Source of the DNA: Haematococcus lacustris
Lineage: Eukaryota; Chlorophyta; Chlorophyceae; Chlamydomonadales; Haematococcaceae
Direction of reading: 5' to 3'
Assembly: GCA_030144725.1 (NCBI GenBank)
Contig: JASKMD010000014.1
Coordinates: 8,024,284 to 8,088,283, forward strand
DNA: 64,000 nucleotides
How positions within the stretch are numbered: position 1 is the stretch's first letter; every line of letters begins with the position of its first letter. Both the position numbers and the translations under genes were made by a program. Below the pieces are notes generated by a model. That model did not search any database and was not told the origin of the DNA. It worked only from the letters and a program-made list of their open reading frames with translations. This document shows, one piece after another, positions 21,236 to 32,053 of this stretch.

Positions 21236-21784
21236 ATCTGAGCAGCAGGGGTTCAGGGCGGAGCTGGACACAAGCTCGACACGCAAGCGGAGGGCGGGCG
21301 GGAGGGATCGGACCCAACATGTCGAGCAAGGTAACGGAGCAATGCCCTACACACCTTGAGTGGCCTTACCGAGTGGCCAGGTAGTAGGTACTACTCACGA
21401 AGCGGTCAAGCAATGCAGCAGCCTTGTATACTTCCGAGCATGGGTGGAGGGGCGTCGTTACATCGGTTTGGCGTGCCATGTGAATTGTTTTGACTGCGGC
21501 GACTGTCCCTGACTGTTTGCAGATGCTACTGGGCCACGTCGGTCGCGGCGGTCGGTCGCGACGAGGCCCGCATGAGCAAAACTGACATGAATTTGTATGT
21601 CAAGATTCGAGCCGCCATAGCACTCAGCACAGTGCACAGTATTTAATGATACATGTTTCACCGCATAGCTGACGGAGTCCTCTATCCAGTAATGTGCGAA
21701 ACATAAATAGAAACCACGTGGCTGAGACGCGGCGTCGTTTTGATTACCAGGGGTCGGTTTCCTATCATTTCCTGTCATTTTTTG

Positions 21785-21892
21785 TTAGTTGGGGTCGCCT
21801 GACCCTGGGCCGACTGCACAGCGGCGGATGTTCAGCGCGGCTGACACGTCCCGGTCATAGAACCTGCACATGGGTGTGGAAGATGCATGACG
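21785..21892 (-). pseudogene. TnpB/Fanzor-like RuvC-III fragment
   Basis: After an in-frame TGA the minus strand reads CRFYDRDVSAALNIRRCAVG and stops at a TAA a few residues later. DRDVSAALNI is a closer match to the canonical TnpB RuvC-III signature (DRDxNAAxNI) than the 10.4-kb copy. Only about 35 residues survive, with no recognisable upstream domain. It may belong to the same element as the tail at 20114-20299, 1.5 kb further along the minus strand. Confidence 0.5.
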
Positions 21893-22604
21893 TCAATTCA
21901 TGTGTCATGTGGGGCCTGTTCGCGGTCGCGAATATTCAAGTTTTCCTCTCCTAACTGCTACGCTTTTTGGCCGCCCGCATTACTGGCGGCTGCTCTCACT
22001 GGTCTGACCCCATAGGATTCTTTTGTGCTATGGCAGCAGCCCTGGGAGTGGTTCAGCGCTGCAAATGGGTTCAACTATGGGGCCTCACACGGCCGAGGTG
22101 ATATTCAAATTGCTCCTTTTGCTCGGCCCGAGCAAACAGGCCGAGCAAAAGGAGAAATTTGAAAATAACCTCTTTCACACGCACGTGCCCGTGGCCGACC
22201 CGTGGCCGCGCTGCTCAACAGCCCAACATGGAGGGACTGCTGGGGGAGGCAAATGCCATGGAGGGGTGCAGCCCACGGCGGTGCCGCTGGAGGGGTGCAG
22301 CCCACGGCGGTGCCGCCGGAGGAGATGCGTCTCCTCCAGGGGCGATGCCTGCAAGTCGTGGTGCAGCAGAAGTAGCAGATGCAAGCGCAGCAGAATGCAG
22401 CAGCTGCAGCAGTCGCCACTTGCGGTGTCGTCGCTTCCACGTCAGACAGCGCAGATGCTCCAAACACAAATCCCAGGGCCAGACACACGCGCAGCAGCGC
22501 AGCCCCAAACCCGCCTTTTGCAACAGGGACAGCCACCACCTCCCAGACCAAGTTGTCGCAGGGCAAGGACTCCAGGATTAGCGGGTAGGTGCCAAACACA
22601 CAGA

Positions 22605-22700
22605 GGATGTATAGCATTGACAGAATGTATAGCATTGACAGATTGTATAGCATTGACAGCATTGCATGCGCCCTTCACATTGCATGCGCCCTTCACATTG
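22605..22700. repeat. Short tandem repeats TAGCATTGACAGAATGTA and GCATGCGCCCTTCACATT
   Basis: Three copies of an 18-bp unit (22612-22660) are followed by two copies of another (about 22665-22700), immediately downstream of the broken end of the Harbinger frame. Confidence 0.8.
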
Positions 22701-23055
22701 CCTCGTGCACAGTGGCATGGCCCATACCCAGCTCATTGGCCACAGAACGCATTGAGGAGCCTGAGGAAAGGAACCTCAATGCTGGGGCAAGGCGCTGGCC
22801 AGAGCTGAGCTGACGAGTCTTGATGCGTGGGCGGAGTTGACGCTTGAGCCAGTCGAACGTGCCCCTTCCCATCCTGTACCACGTGTGGTAATGGCTGTCG
22901 CCGCAGAGCCGCTCGCCATTTGCATCGACTGCTTTTGTGACAGTCTTGTAGTGGTCAAGGGACCTGGGCAATATGTCCCATTCCCGCCTGCGCAGTGTGC
23001 AAGATGCGGGGTTGCGGCGGGCTGCCTGCGAAGTGGTGGGCGCATGCATACTCAC
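22693..23055 (-). pseudogene. PIF/Harbinger transposase N-terminal fragment
   Basis: The frame contains WYRMGRGTFDWLKRQLRPRI, then ALRFLSSGSSMRSVANELGM and GHATVHEA. This is the usual N-terminal order of HARBI1-type nucleases: the F..RM.R.TF..L motif, then a helix-turn-helix. The frame stops at 22693 before any DDE residue; the sequence beyond (22660 leftward) is tandem repeat and unrelated frames. Probably a truncated element or first exon whose continuation is lost. Confidence 0.65.
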
Positions 23056-23444
23056 ACAGCTCTCCCTTCGAATTCGCGCAGCTGCAGGTAGAGAAGAAAG
23101 TCGCCATTCTGCCTTTGAAGTATGTCAGCGTCGGCGTCGGAATCGTCCGGCCGCTGCTGGCGCTCATCGTCGCTGCTATCAGTATCCAGTGGTGACAGGT
23201 AGGTGGGTTAGTAGTGGCGCAGCCGCAGGCGCAGGCGCAAGCAGTTTGCCCAACTACTAACGAACTAGCAAACCAGCAAATTTGAATGGCTAGTCGACCG
23301 CGAATCGGCCCGTGATGTGGGATATGTTGCGGCCATGCACATGTGAATGGTTGGGTCAATGCTTACCTGGTGATGTTGTTGATGCTTGTTAAGCACATCA
23401 GGCCCCGGACTTGGGATCGCTTCGCCATGCTTTTCACTGGCCGC

Positions 23445-23880
23445 TAGAGCGCGACTGGTTAAACTAACTTCCTGATGTTTTGGGCCTTTAACGTGCTTTA
23501 ACAAATCTTTAACCATCTTTAACCAGTCCAGCCTAACACCCTGACGACCCGGAGTGCAATTGGGGTTTGGCGATAGTAAGCCGACCAGTTGGTCACCCCC
23601 TATCTTAGTGATCTTTAGGAGTTTTACAGCGTCTCTTGCGCAGAGCGGTGCAGCTTACCAGCGCGAGGCTAGCGGGCTGCTCGGGCTGATGTGCGTTCCG
23701 ATGCACATGTTGAGACATGCACCGACAAGAGCCGCAGTAGGGGTCGGAGTGTAGCCATTAGCCATCGCGATTGCTTCGCCTTCCATCACGGCTACGGAGT
23801 GCGACCTGGCGGTTGTGTTAAAGATTGGTTAAACTTTTTGGCTTGGTTAAAGATGGTTTAACATTCCGGGTCACGCTCTA
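23445..23880. mobile_element. Candidate hAT-like MITE containing R2
   Basis: Starts TAGAGCGCGAC and ends GTCACGCTCTA (10 of 11 complementary), with GTTAAA-rich subterminal tracts on both sides, as in the MITE at 2181-2429. Flanks CTGGCCGC and CTGGTCAG agree at only 5 of 8 positions, so the insertion would be old. R2 copy B (23581-23695) lies inside. Confidence 0.45.
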
Positions 23881-24628
23881 CTGGTCAGGTCCCACAAGGT
23901 CAGGTAAAATGGCTCGATAAAATGTACCGTCACTTTTTGTCGCGTACACTGAACTCCAAGAGGTCAAACCGCGACGCCCCGCTGCGGCGTGGTGCTCCGC
24001 AGCTTGGACTGCGAGGGACGGGCTAAAGTCAACATTGCCCCCCTCCGCGGTATCCTGGCACCAGTGACTCCTTGCACCCTGACGGTAGTGCACATGAATC
24101 AACAACGCCGCAACGACGAACGTGGTAGAGCGGTCACTAGTCGGTCGGTCGGCGTGCCGCGATGGGGTGCCGGCATGCAAATCTGCAGTGCTGTTTTTGA
24201 GGTCGATTTGCTGCTTGTTGCTTCGACGCATCCGTCTGGTTTCTGCGCCCTAGCTTTGGGTTATGCTCATAGCTCCTACGGGAAGGATCTGCAGTGTGTT
24301 ACATCTGCCCTGCGCAGGTTGGGAGGCTCATGCAATTACTTTTAGTTGAAACCTCATTTCTGGGCAGGCACTACATCAAACGCTGTGCTGACCTCATGTG
24401 GAGATGCAAGCGGTCTGCCCCAAGAACTTCATCTACTTTGATTGCGGTATCCTTAAGATTATCACCCATACATACGCCCAGACATACCTAGCATGCTCAT
24501 GTCTAAAGTACCCCATCATCTCGCGCTCACCAGGCTGCGAAAGTAGATGAGATTGTTCTGGTTCCTCCAAGCTACCACCAGCGTTCATCAGCGGCGCAAA
24601 TTATGCAGACTGGCGGCCATTGATAGCG
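23881..24628. other. No gene recognised
   Basis: No conserved motif or repeat structure. It includes the 5' region of the coiled-coil/SAP gene. Confidence 0.4.
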
Positions 24629-27166
24629 ATGGCACCCCGCACTAAGCGTAGTAAGAAAGGATCGGCGACAATGGCAGCTCGGGTTGCCGCTGGGCTTGCC
24701 CCGTGGACCCGCATGGCCGGCTTCATCGCAAACCGGCTGAAGGTAAGGCTTCTGTGGCCCTTGCTGTTCCATGCTCTGTTTCCTGATCTATCTACCCCCT
24801 CTGCCCTTGCTGCTTGTGCATTTACCCCTACTGTCATGAATATAGGTGTTGGAGGCGGAGTTGCAAGCATCTCAGACGCAGCATGGCACTGATACCGCCG
24901 CATCCCAGCAGCGTGAGCAGGAGCTGCAGGCCCAGATTGAGGAGCTGCAGGTGTGTCCTGGAACCCCAATGCTTTTAGTGATGGCATGTTACAAGCTGTT
25001 TATCACAGTGCTGGCAATTGTGCATGAACTGTTGCAATATCCCAGGCCGGCCTTGCTACGGCACATACATCAAACATAGTCCAGCAGCAGCAGCTGGTGG
25101 AGCAGCAGCAGCAGCTGGAGGTGCAGCAGCAGCAGCTGGAGGAGCAGCAGCAGCAGCTTGAGGAGCAGCAACAGCACCTGGAGGAGCAGCAACAGCAGGT
25201 GCTGGCAGCAGCATCTGGAGCAGTTTGTGCCGCAGAACAGAGGGCTGCCCTTGCAACATGCAATGCCCATGCATTGACATTGCAGCTAGGGCTGCTCCAA
25301 CATGCCAACGCTGTTATGGCGGGGGAGGCCGTGGCATTGCAGCAGAGGGCAGCAGAGGGTGACCAGGCAGCAGCGGCAATAGCTGACCTGGAAGCTCGCT
25401 GTCAAGATTTGGAAGCTCAATGTCAGGATTTGGTGATTGAGTGCCATGAGCAGCAAGTCGAGTGCCTCAGATTGTTAGCTGCTGCACCCCCCTCCTCCCC
25501 TACTGCCCCTTGTGCCAGGCATATGGCTGCAGTGCCCAAATGCAGCGAGAAGGCCACAACAGGCAGTCACGGAGGAGCAGGTGGACTCACAGGTCAGAAT
25601 TCTTGACTATGACAGCCTACTCCTGCCTTGCTGCTCCTGCCCAGCAGCACCATGACAGCCTTGCTGCTCCTGCCCAGCAGCACCATGACAGCCTTGCTGC
25701 TCCTGCCCAGCAGCACCTGTCCAGCACCATGATAGATTGCCTTGCCTCACAGGTCCGCTTCCTCGTCAGAGTGTTTGGGGGGTACTACACCATGCGCATG
25801 AAGTTCCTGGACGAGCTACCCTACCTCACTGCCGCTCTGGGTGACTCCTCCACCGCTGCCCGCCAGTGGGCTGCAAGCATGCACTTGCGGTACCTGGAGC
25901 GGGAGCAGCTGCTGGGCCACTTGGAGGGGGAGGAAGCAAGCAAGTACGACCCCCCGGAGCTGCACAAGATGACGGCTGACCTGGAGGTGAGAGATCTGCA
26001 CGTGGCGGGAGCAAAAAGCAGTGGTTGCCTTAATCTCACACTAGCTACACCATTGCGTGCAGGTCACAAGGGACACCGGCATCCTGACACCAGCAATGGA
26101 GCAGCTTCTCAGCCGCTACTACAGGGCAACACAAATGACCAACGCCGTGCCAGAAACCATGCTGAAGCAGCTCAACAACGACAGCGTGCTACGCATGAAT
26201 GCGGAGGGGATGTCCGGGCGAGCCAAGCTTGCAATGGAGGACACCACTGCATGGGTGGCAGATGGCGTGGTTACCCAGCAAGGCATGGTGGCAGCAAGAG
26301 CAGAACGCAAAGCCCTACAAAACTATGGGGCCACTGCCATCCCTGGTACAGCTGCCAGCCCTGGTGGCACAGCTGCCAGCCCTGGTGGTACAGCTGCCAG
26401 CCCTGGTGGCACAGCTGCCAGCCCTGGTGGCACAGCTGCCAGCCCTGGTGGCACAGCTGCCAGCCCTGGTGGCACAGCTGCCAGCCCTGGTGGCACAGCT
26501 GCCAGCCCTGGTGGCACAGCTGCCAGCCCTGGTGGCACAGCTGCCAGCCCTGGTGGCACAGCTGCCAGCCCTGGTGGCACAGCTGCCAGCCCTGGTGGCA
26601 CAGCTGCCAGCCCTGGTGGTACAGCTGCCATCCCTGGGGGCACAGCTGCCAGCCCTGGTGGCACAGCTGCCAGCCCTGGTGGTACAGCTGCCATCCCTGG
26701 TACAGCTGCCAGCCCTGGGGGCACAGCTGCCAGCCCCAGTGGTACAGCTGCCAGCCCTGGGGGCACAGCTGCCAGCCCTGGTGGGTGCACTCAGGCCCTT
26801 GCTACCAACAAGGCAAGGCTAGGAAAGCGGCAACAACAAGCGCAAAGCAAGGCGGAGAGGGTTATGAAGCGCATTAGGTGCTTAGTAAGCATGCCATCAG
26901 ATGAGCAACGAGCAGCAGCTGTAGCTGTCAGAGACAGTGTCACAGCCCGGCAACAGCAACAGCAAGTGGACAGCAAGAGGCTGAAGGAGTTGGAAGATAC
27001 AGCAAGGGGGGTGTACAACAGGTTTGAGCCACCCTTGCCTGCACTGCGTTCCAAAGGCATGACGGTGGAGGAGCTGAAGCATCTGAGACAGAAGTTAGGG
27101 GTGGGGTCCGTGGGTAAGAACAGGCGGCAACTACTTGAGCGCATCGCTGAGTATTGCAAGCAGTAG
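24629..27166 (+). CDS. Coiled-coil protein with C-terminal SAP domain and 21-bp coding minisatellite
   Basis: Exons 24629-24742, 24846-24950, 25046-about 25600, 25753-25986 and 26063-27166; the end of exon 3 is uncertain (a donor in 25480-25600). The start MAPRTKRSKKG is basic, like a nuclear localisation signal. Exons 2-3 encode a long Gln/Glu coiled coil (EEQQQQLEEQQQHLEEQQQQ). Exon 4 encodes a conserved-looking globular segment (MKFLDELPYLTAALGD). Exon 5 encodes LTPAMEQLLSRYYR, then about 20 repeats of GTAASPG, a basic/Gln-rich stretch and GMTVEELKHLRQKLGVGSVG with KNRRQLLERI. The last part fits a SAP DNA-binding motif. A nuclear, chromatin- or DNA-associated role is likely; the family is not recognised. 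Confidence 0.7.
26343..26783 (+). repeat. 21-bp coding minisatellite (GGCACAGCTGCCAGCCCTGGT)
   Basis: About 21 copies of a unit encoding GTAASPG in the gene frame, with variants giving AIPG or ASPSG. Because 21 is a multiple of 3, copy-number change keeps the gene in frame. The other frames also stay open (CQPWWHS, VAQLPAL) and are artefacts. Confidence 0.92.
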
Positions 27167-27221
27167 TGTCTGTCTATGCAGTCTGTCTATGCAGTCTGTT
27201 GCTGCTGGCCGTTTATAGTTG

Positions 27222-27721
27222 NNNNNNNNNNNNNNNNNNNNNNNNNNNNNNNNNNNNNNNNNNNNNNNNNNNNNNNNNNNNNNNNNNNNNNNNNNNNNNN
27301 NNNNNNNNNNNNNNNNNNNNNNNNNNNNNNNNNNNNNNNNNNNNNNNNNNNNNNNNNNNNNNNNNNNNNNNNNNNNNNNNNNNNNNNNNNNNNNNNNNNN
27401 NNNNNNNNNNNNNNNNNNNNNNNNNNNNNNNNNNNNNNNNNNNNNNNNNNNNNNNNNNNNNNNNNNNNNNNNNNNNNNNNNNNNNNNNNNNNNNNNNNNN
27501 NNNNNNNNNNNNNNNNNNNNNNNNNNNNNNNNNNNNNNNNNNNNNNNNNNNNNNNNNNNNNNNNNNNNNNNNNNNNNNNNNNNNNNNNNNNNNNNNNNNN
27601 NNNNNNNNNNNNNNNNNNNNNNNNNNNNNNNNNNNNNNNNNNNNNNNNNNNNNNNNNNNNNNNNNNNNNNNNNNNNNNNNNNNNNNNNNNNNNNNNNNNN
27701 NNNNNNNNNNNNNNNNNNNNN
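27222..27721. other. Assembly gap, 500 N
   Basis: Exactly 500 Ns, probably a gap of unknown size. It removes the left part of the left LTR of the gypsy element that follows, and that element's left target duplication. Confidence 1.
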
Positions 27722-27898
27722 GCACGGCCAGCGTAATCCTCTTAGTGCGGGTAAAGAGCTTTGGGCGATGTCTAAGCTCCCGGGAGTCGAACCCGGCCTT
27801 GACACCGGTCACCGCACTTTGAGAGTTACACTGGCGCATGGGGGCATTATATGGTTGTCCTTAAATGGCATATCAGCCAGGCGCATTGCCACGTAACA
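27722..27898 (-). repeat. G1 3' LTR, partial (truncated by the gap)
   Basis: Matches 34229-34406 almost base for base. It ends GCCACGTAACA on the plus strand, next to the polypurine tract. It contains a perfect T-arm-like segment in reverse complement (CCGGG TTCGACT CCCGG). Confidence 0.9.
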
Positions 27899-28092
27899 TT
27901 CCCCCCCACCTGGTCCTCTCTGGACGCAGTTGTCCTCAACTGTAGGATTGTGCCTATAGGTGACTGCCCCGCCTCGGCAACCCACGATTGTGCCGAGACT
28001 CGCGCCTCAACGCTTGGTGTCAAGAATGCCATGTTTTTGCTTTTTTGCATTTCGTACTCATTCATCTTTTTCTTTCTCAGTCTGTAATGAGC

Positions 28093-29310
28093 CTATGGAA
28101 CCGGCAGTGGTCCATGCTCATCAATGTACTGCTGCAGAGCCTCGTCGCAGTTCACTAGATTCTTTTGAGGCTCCCAGGTGTCATGCTCCTCAGAGTAGCC
28201 CACCCATCGAACCAGAAACTCCAGAGCTTGCTTCACATTCTTGCCTGGCTTGCGCCCTTTCCCATTTCCCCGGCCTCTCACTTTCACCACCTTGTGTTGC
28301 AACAGCTTTTCCACCTCGTAAACTGGCTCGCCGTCAAGCCACTGTACAGGCGGAGGTGCTGCCATGTTTGGCGCTTGAGTGCCGAGGTAGGGTTTCACCA
28401 GGGAGACATGGAACACGTTGTGCATGCGGGTCCATCGGTGCGGTAGCTGGATTTGCACCGCAACCAACCCGATCATGCGTAGCACCACGAAGGGGCCGAC
28501 ATATCGGGGTTTTAGCTTGCGCACCCCCACCTCATCCTTTCGTTTTCTCATGTTGACAGTGCTCAGCATTACCAGTTGTTCTGGTTTGTACGTCACCTCA
28601 CGACGCTTGCCGTCTACCAGAGCTTTCATGCGTTGTTGAGCCTCACGCCAACACTGTCTGGCTTTGTGCACCTCTTTCTCCACATTTTCCGCAAACGCAG
28701 AAGCCTTAGGAACCTTGCGCGGTAGATCCAACGTCGCAGGAGTCAGCGGATGCTGCCCATAGTTCAGAAAGAACGGCGTTTGGCGGATTGACTCGTGCCA
28801 GGAGTTGTTGATAGCGAACTCAACCCAAGGCAAGTGTTCTGCCCAGTCTGTGTGGGCATCGTTCACATAATGTCGCAGCATCTCCTCAATGACTCTGTTT
28901 ACTCGCTCTGTCTGGCCGTCAGACTCGGGATGATATGCACTGGACATGTAATGGGCCACTTTGCACAGGGCGCATACATGTTCCCAGAAGTGGCTGTTGA
29001 AGTGGGGGCCACGGTCTGTGATCACCGAGGCTGGCATGCCATGCAGGCGCACGACCTCATGGAAGAAGTGTGTAGCCATGTCGAAGGCACTGATGCTCTA
29101 CTTGGTGGGTACGAGATGCACCATTTTGCTGAGTCTGTCTACGAATACTAGGATACTATCAAATCCACGCTCACCACTATTTGGCAGTTTTACAATGAAG
29201 TCCATACTCACACTTTCCCAGCGACGACCAGGTATAGACAGGGGCTGGAGCTTTCGCCTTGAGACGAGTGCTGGGCTTGTTGCGCTGGCAGGCATCGCAT
29301 TGCCTGACAT
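28093..29310 (-). pseudogene. G1 integrase core and chromodomain, interrupted
   Basis: 29310-29101 reads [12 protein letters not shown] and [15 protein letters not shown], then a TAG. From 29097 the same frame continues with ITDRGPHFNSHFW, ESDGQTERVNRVIEEMLRHY, a GPF..L tail region and a chromodomain (EFLVRWVGYSEEHDTWEPQ), ending at 28093. The integrase D-D-E residues are present across the two pieces. The fragment is out of frame with the upstream pol ORF, so the element needs a frameshift correction and a stop bypass to make full-length integrase; as it stands it is inactive. Confidence 0.9.
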
Positions 29311-31993
29311 AGTCCTCTACATCCTTGCGCATGCCTGGCCAGGTGAAGCTGAGATCCACAGTATGCCATGTTTTGCTCATGCCCATATGGCCGGCATATT
29401 TTGCATCGTGGCACGCCTCAAGCACCTCTCTTTTGACCAAGGGGCTCTTGGGTACAACCACCTTTCCGCCCGACATCCATAGCCCCGTCTCGCTCAACTC
29501 ATAGGCCTGGGTGTATGCACGATCAGCAAAGCGATCATCGGTGCTGTACCCATTGATGATGGCCTTGACAAGTGAGCTTCCTTGCGTCGTGCTATGGGTT
29601 TTGCCTGTAGGTGTGTGTGTGGCCGAGTCCAGCTGCTTCTCCCCCCCATCAGGCCACTTGTCACATGGGACCACGGCGGGAGGAGGTGGACCACCGCTGG
29701 CACAGCGCACACGCTTTTGCTGGCGCTTTTGCTTGCGGGGGGCAGCTGGTTGGCTAGGTGGCACCGGTGGGGGCTGAAAAGGAGGCTGCACTTGTAAGCC
29801 AGCCTGTCGCCTTGTCATCACCACGGCATACACACCTGACACACAGAGCTGGGCACCCATGGTGAGTAGGATGGGTTGGCCGTCATCATCGTCATCGTGA
29901 TGTGTCAGACCAGGATTGCGACTCAAAGGATCGTCCACATTGCCCTTGCCTGGTTTGTACTCAATGTGATGGTCAAAGCGTGCCAGGAATTCCATCCACC
30001 GGGCTTGTCGCCTTGAAAGATTGGTTTGAGTTTTCAGGTAGATTAGAGGGTTGTGGTCAGTCACAATAGTCACATGCACTGCTCCATCGAGGTAGCAGCG
30101 CCATTCTTGCATTGCTCTTATGATACCTAACAATTCTTGCTCCCCTGTGGTGTACTTGACTTGAGCCGGAGTGAACTTGTGGCTCGTGTACGCAACCACT
30201 CTGCCGTTTTGCATCAGGACACCTCCCGTGCCCGCAAGTGAGGCATCAGACCACACCTCAAAAGGTTGTAACGGGTCAGGGAGAGCCAAGAGAGGTGCTG
30301 AACACAGAGCTTGTTTGAGAGCGTTGAAAGCATTTACAGCAGGCTCACTGAGTTGTCTCCAATTTGTCCCAGCCGCCACAGCTTCACCAGTAAGGTGTGT
30401 CAGCGGTGCAGCAATGGTGCTGTAGCCTGCAATGAAACGCCGGAAGAAGTTTGCGAGGCCAAGGAATGCCTGCAATTCTTTAAGACACGTGGGCATAGCC
30501 CAATCCTGAATGACTTGCACTTTGGCAGGATCTACGGCAATGCCATGCCTTCCCACGATGTGACCCAAGAACTTCAGCTCAGGTTTGTTAAACTCACACT
30601 TACTAAGCTTAGCATACAGGTTGTTATCCTTCATGACTTGCAACACCTCTCGAAGATGCTGTACATGCTCCGCCGGCGAACGACTCATGACCAAGATGTC
30701 GTCAAGATACACGAGTACCGTGCCCGCCAGCAGCTGCTTCTCAAAGATACGGTTCATCACACGTTGGAAGGTGGCTGGGGCATTCGTCAACCCAAAACAC
30801 AACACCTTGTACTGAAACTGCCCTCCAGGTGTGACGAAAGCAGTTTTGGGCACGTCCTCAGGAGTGATGCGTATTTGGTGATACCCACTTTGGAGGTCTA
30901 ACGAGCTGAACACCGTCTTCCCTTGGACTCTGTCAAATAGGTCGTCAATTCTTGGCAGGGGGTACCTATCCCTCACAGTCAGTTTGTTTAGCGCGCGGAA
31001 ATCAATGCACATCCTGAGAGTGCCATCACGCTTCTGCACAAACAAGACTGGGGCACCATACGGACTGCTGCTAGGCTCAATGAGCTTCTTTGCCAACAGC
31101 TCCGCTACCTGCTTCCTCATCTCATCCATTTCTTTCAGACTGTAGCGCCGAGCACGTTGGTAAGGAGGTGCATGTCCAGGTTCTAAGCGAATGGTGTGGC
31201 CTACCCCTCGGTCAGGCGGTAGTCCAGCTGGCATGTCCTGGAACACTGTTGGGAATTCCTCATGCACCATGCTGTCGATAACTGAGGCCGGCACAAGCCC
31301 AGGCCTCTCACACCCTTCTTGGTTGTTGACGAGAACGGATGCAAGGCTGCCGTTGTACCAGCCTTCATCATCATTTGCAGCCGATGGTTGGACCAGGGCA
31401 AGCACGCTGCAGCAACCTTTTCTCAGGGCCCTTGCAGCTTGTTTTGCGCTCAGCACTTTCACTGCTTCACCACTGTCCGCCACAGCGGCGAGAACAGCTG
31501 CGCCCGGCCTGAACTTGTGGTGCTGAGAGTGTAGCTTGTGCAACTTGTTGCCGACTTTGATGTGGCATATGTTTGAGCCAACGTCCAGCACAACGCCATG
31601 TGACTTCTGCCAGTCAGCACCCAAGATTAGGTCAATACCCTCCAGCATCTCTGGTAATATTTTGGCTGCCACAGGCGTAACATTCCTCTCAATTGACACA
31701 GTTGCATGGACTTGCTGGGTGATAGGCATGGATGCATTGTTTGCAGCCACCACCGAGATCCTTCGTTCCAAAAGAGTCACACTCATATGTTTGTTCTTGT
31801 AGCCTGGTTGATTTAGCCACTTCTCTGACAAGATGGTGTACGTAGCTCCAGTGTCAATCATAGCTACACATTCTCTCCCTCCTAGTCTGGCTGTGAAGAC
31901 AAACGGAAGAGGCACTTGTTTTGTTATAGAAGAACAAACAACTCCTAGGATGCGTGGGGAGTCCAGCTTACATGGTTCATTCACATACACCAT
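29177..31993 (-). CDS. G1 pol: protease, reverse transcriptase, RNase H, integrase N-terminus
   Basis: About 938 residues. In order: aspartic protease ([12 protein letters not shown]), a [18 protein letters not shown] region, the RT active site [11 protein letters not shown], RNase H ([37 protein letters not shown]), a Gln/Arg-rich linker, and the integrase HHCC finger ([11 protein letters not shown] ... CDACQRNK). Near 29255 the frame shifts and the ORF ends in non-homologous residues at 29177. Upstream it is in the same frame as gag, separated by one TAG at 32056-32054; the first in-frame ATG is at 31993. It acts in cytoplasmic particles that copy the element RNA. Confidence 0.92.
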   Translation of the reverse strand: MVYVNEPCKLDSPRILGVVCSSITKQVPLPFVFTARLGGRECVAMIDTGATYTILSEKWLNQPGYKNKHMSVTLLERRISVVAANNASMPITQQVHATVSIERNVTPVAAKILPEMLEGIDLILGADWQKSHGVVLDVGSNICHIKVGNKLHKLHSQHHKFRPGAAVLAAVADSGEAVKVLSAKQAARALRKGCCSVLALVQPSAANDDEGWYNGSLASVLVNNQEGCERPGLVPASVIDSMVHEEFPTVFQDMPAGLPPDRGVGHTIRLEPGHAPPYQRARRYSLKEMDEMRKQVAELLAKKLIEPSSSPYGAPVLFVQKRDGTLRMCIDFRALNKLTVRDRYPLPRIDDLFDRVQGKTVFSSLDLQSGYHQIRITPEDVPKTAFVTPGGQFQYKVLCFGLTNAPATFQRVMNRIFEKQLLAGTVLVYLDDILVMSRSPAEHVQHLREVLQVMKDNNLYAKLSKCEFNKPELKFLGHIVGRHGIAVDPAKVQVIQDWAMPTCLKELQAFLGLANFFRRFIAGYSTIAAPLTHLTGEAVAAGTNWRQLSEPAVNAFNALKQALCSAPLLALPDPLQPFEVWSDASLAGTGGVLMQNGRVVAYTSHKFTPAQVKYTTGEQELLGIIRAMQEWRCYLDGAVHVTIVTDHNPLIYLKTQTNLSRRQARWMEFLARFDHHIEYKPGKGNVDDPLSRNPGLTHHDDDDDGQPILLTMGAQLCVSGVYAVVMTRRQAGLQVQPPFQPPPVPPSQPAAPRKQKRQQKRVRCASGGPPPPAVVPCDKWPDGGEKQLDSATHTPTGKTHSTTQGSSLVKAIINGYSTDDRFADRAYTQAYELSETGLWMSGGKVVVPKSPLVKREVLEACHDAKYAGHMGMSKTWHTVDLSFTWPGMRKDVEDYVRQCDACQRNKPSTRLKAKAPAPVYTWSSLGKCEYGLHCKTAK

Positions 31994-32053
31994 GTTAGCA
32001 ACACGCTGGTCCCCGCCTGGTAGGTTGCATCCTACACCAGTCCAGGCAGATTC

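Noticed and set aside
22105..22662. 185-residue minus-strand ORF as the continuation of the Harbinger transposase
   Set aside because: No DDE motif or similarity; it starts in short tandem repeats.
25462..26877. 471-residue plus-strand frame with CQPWWHS repeats
   Set aside because: It is an alternate frame of the GTAASPG minisatellite; only part of exon 4 is coding in it, and the SAP gene frame has splice-site and domain support.
27131..27896. ORFs running through the 500-N gap
   Set aside because: They consist of unknown residues and have no evidence.
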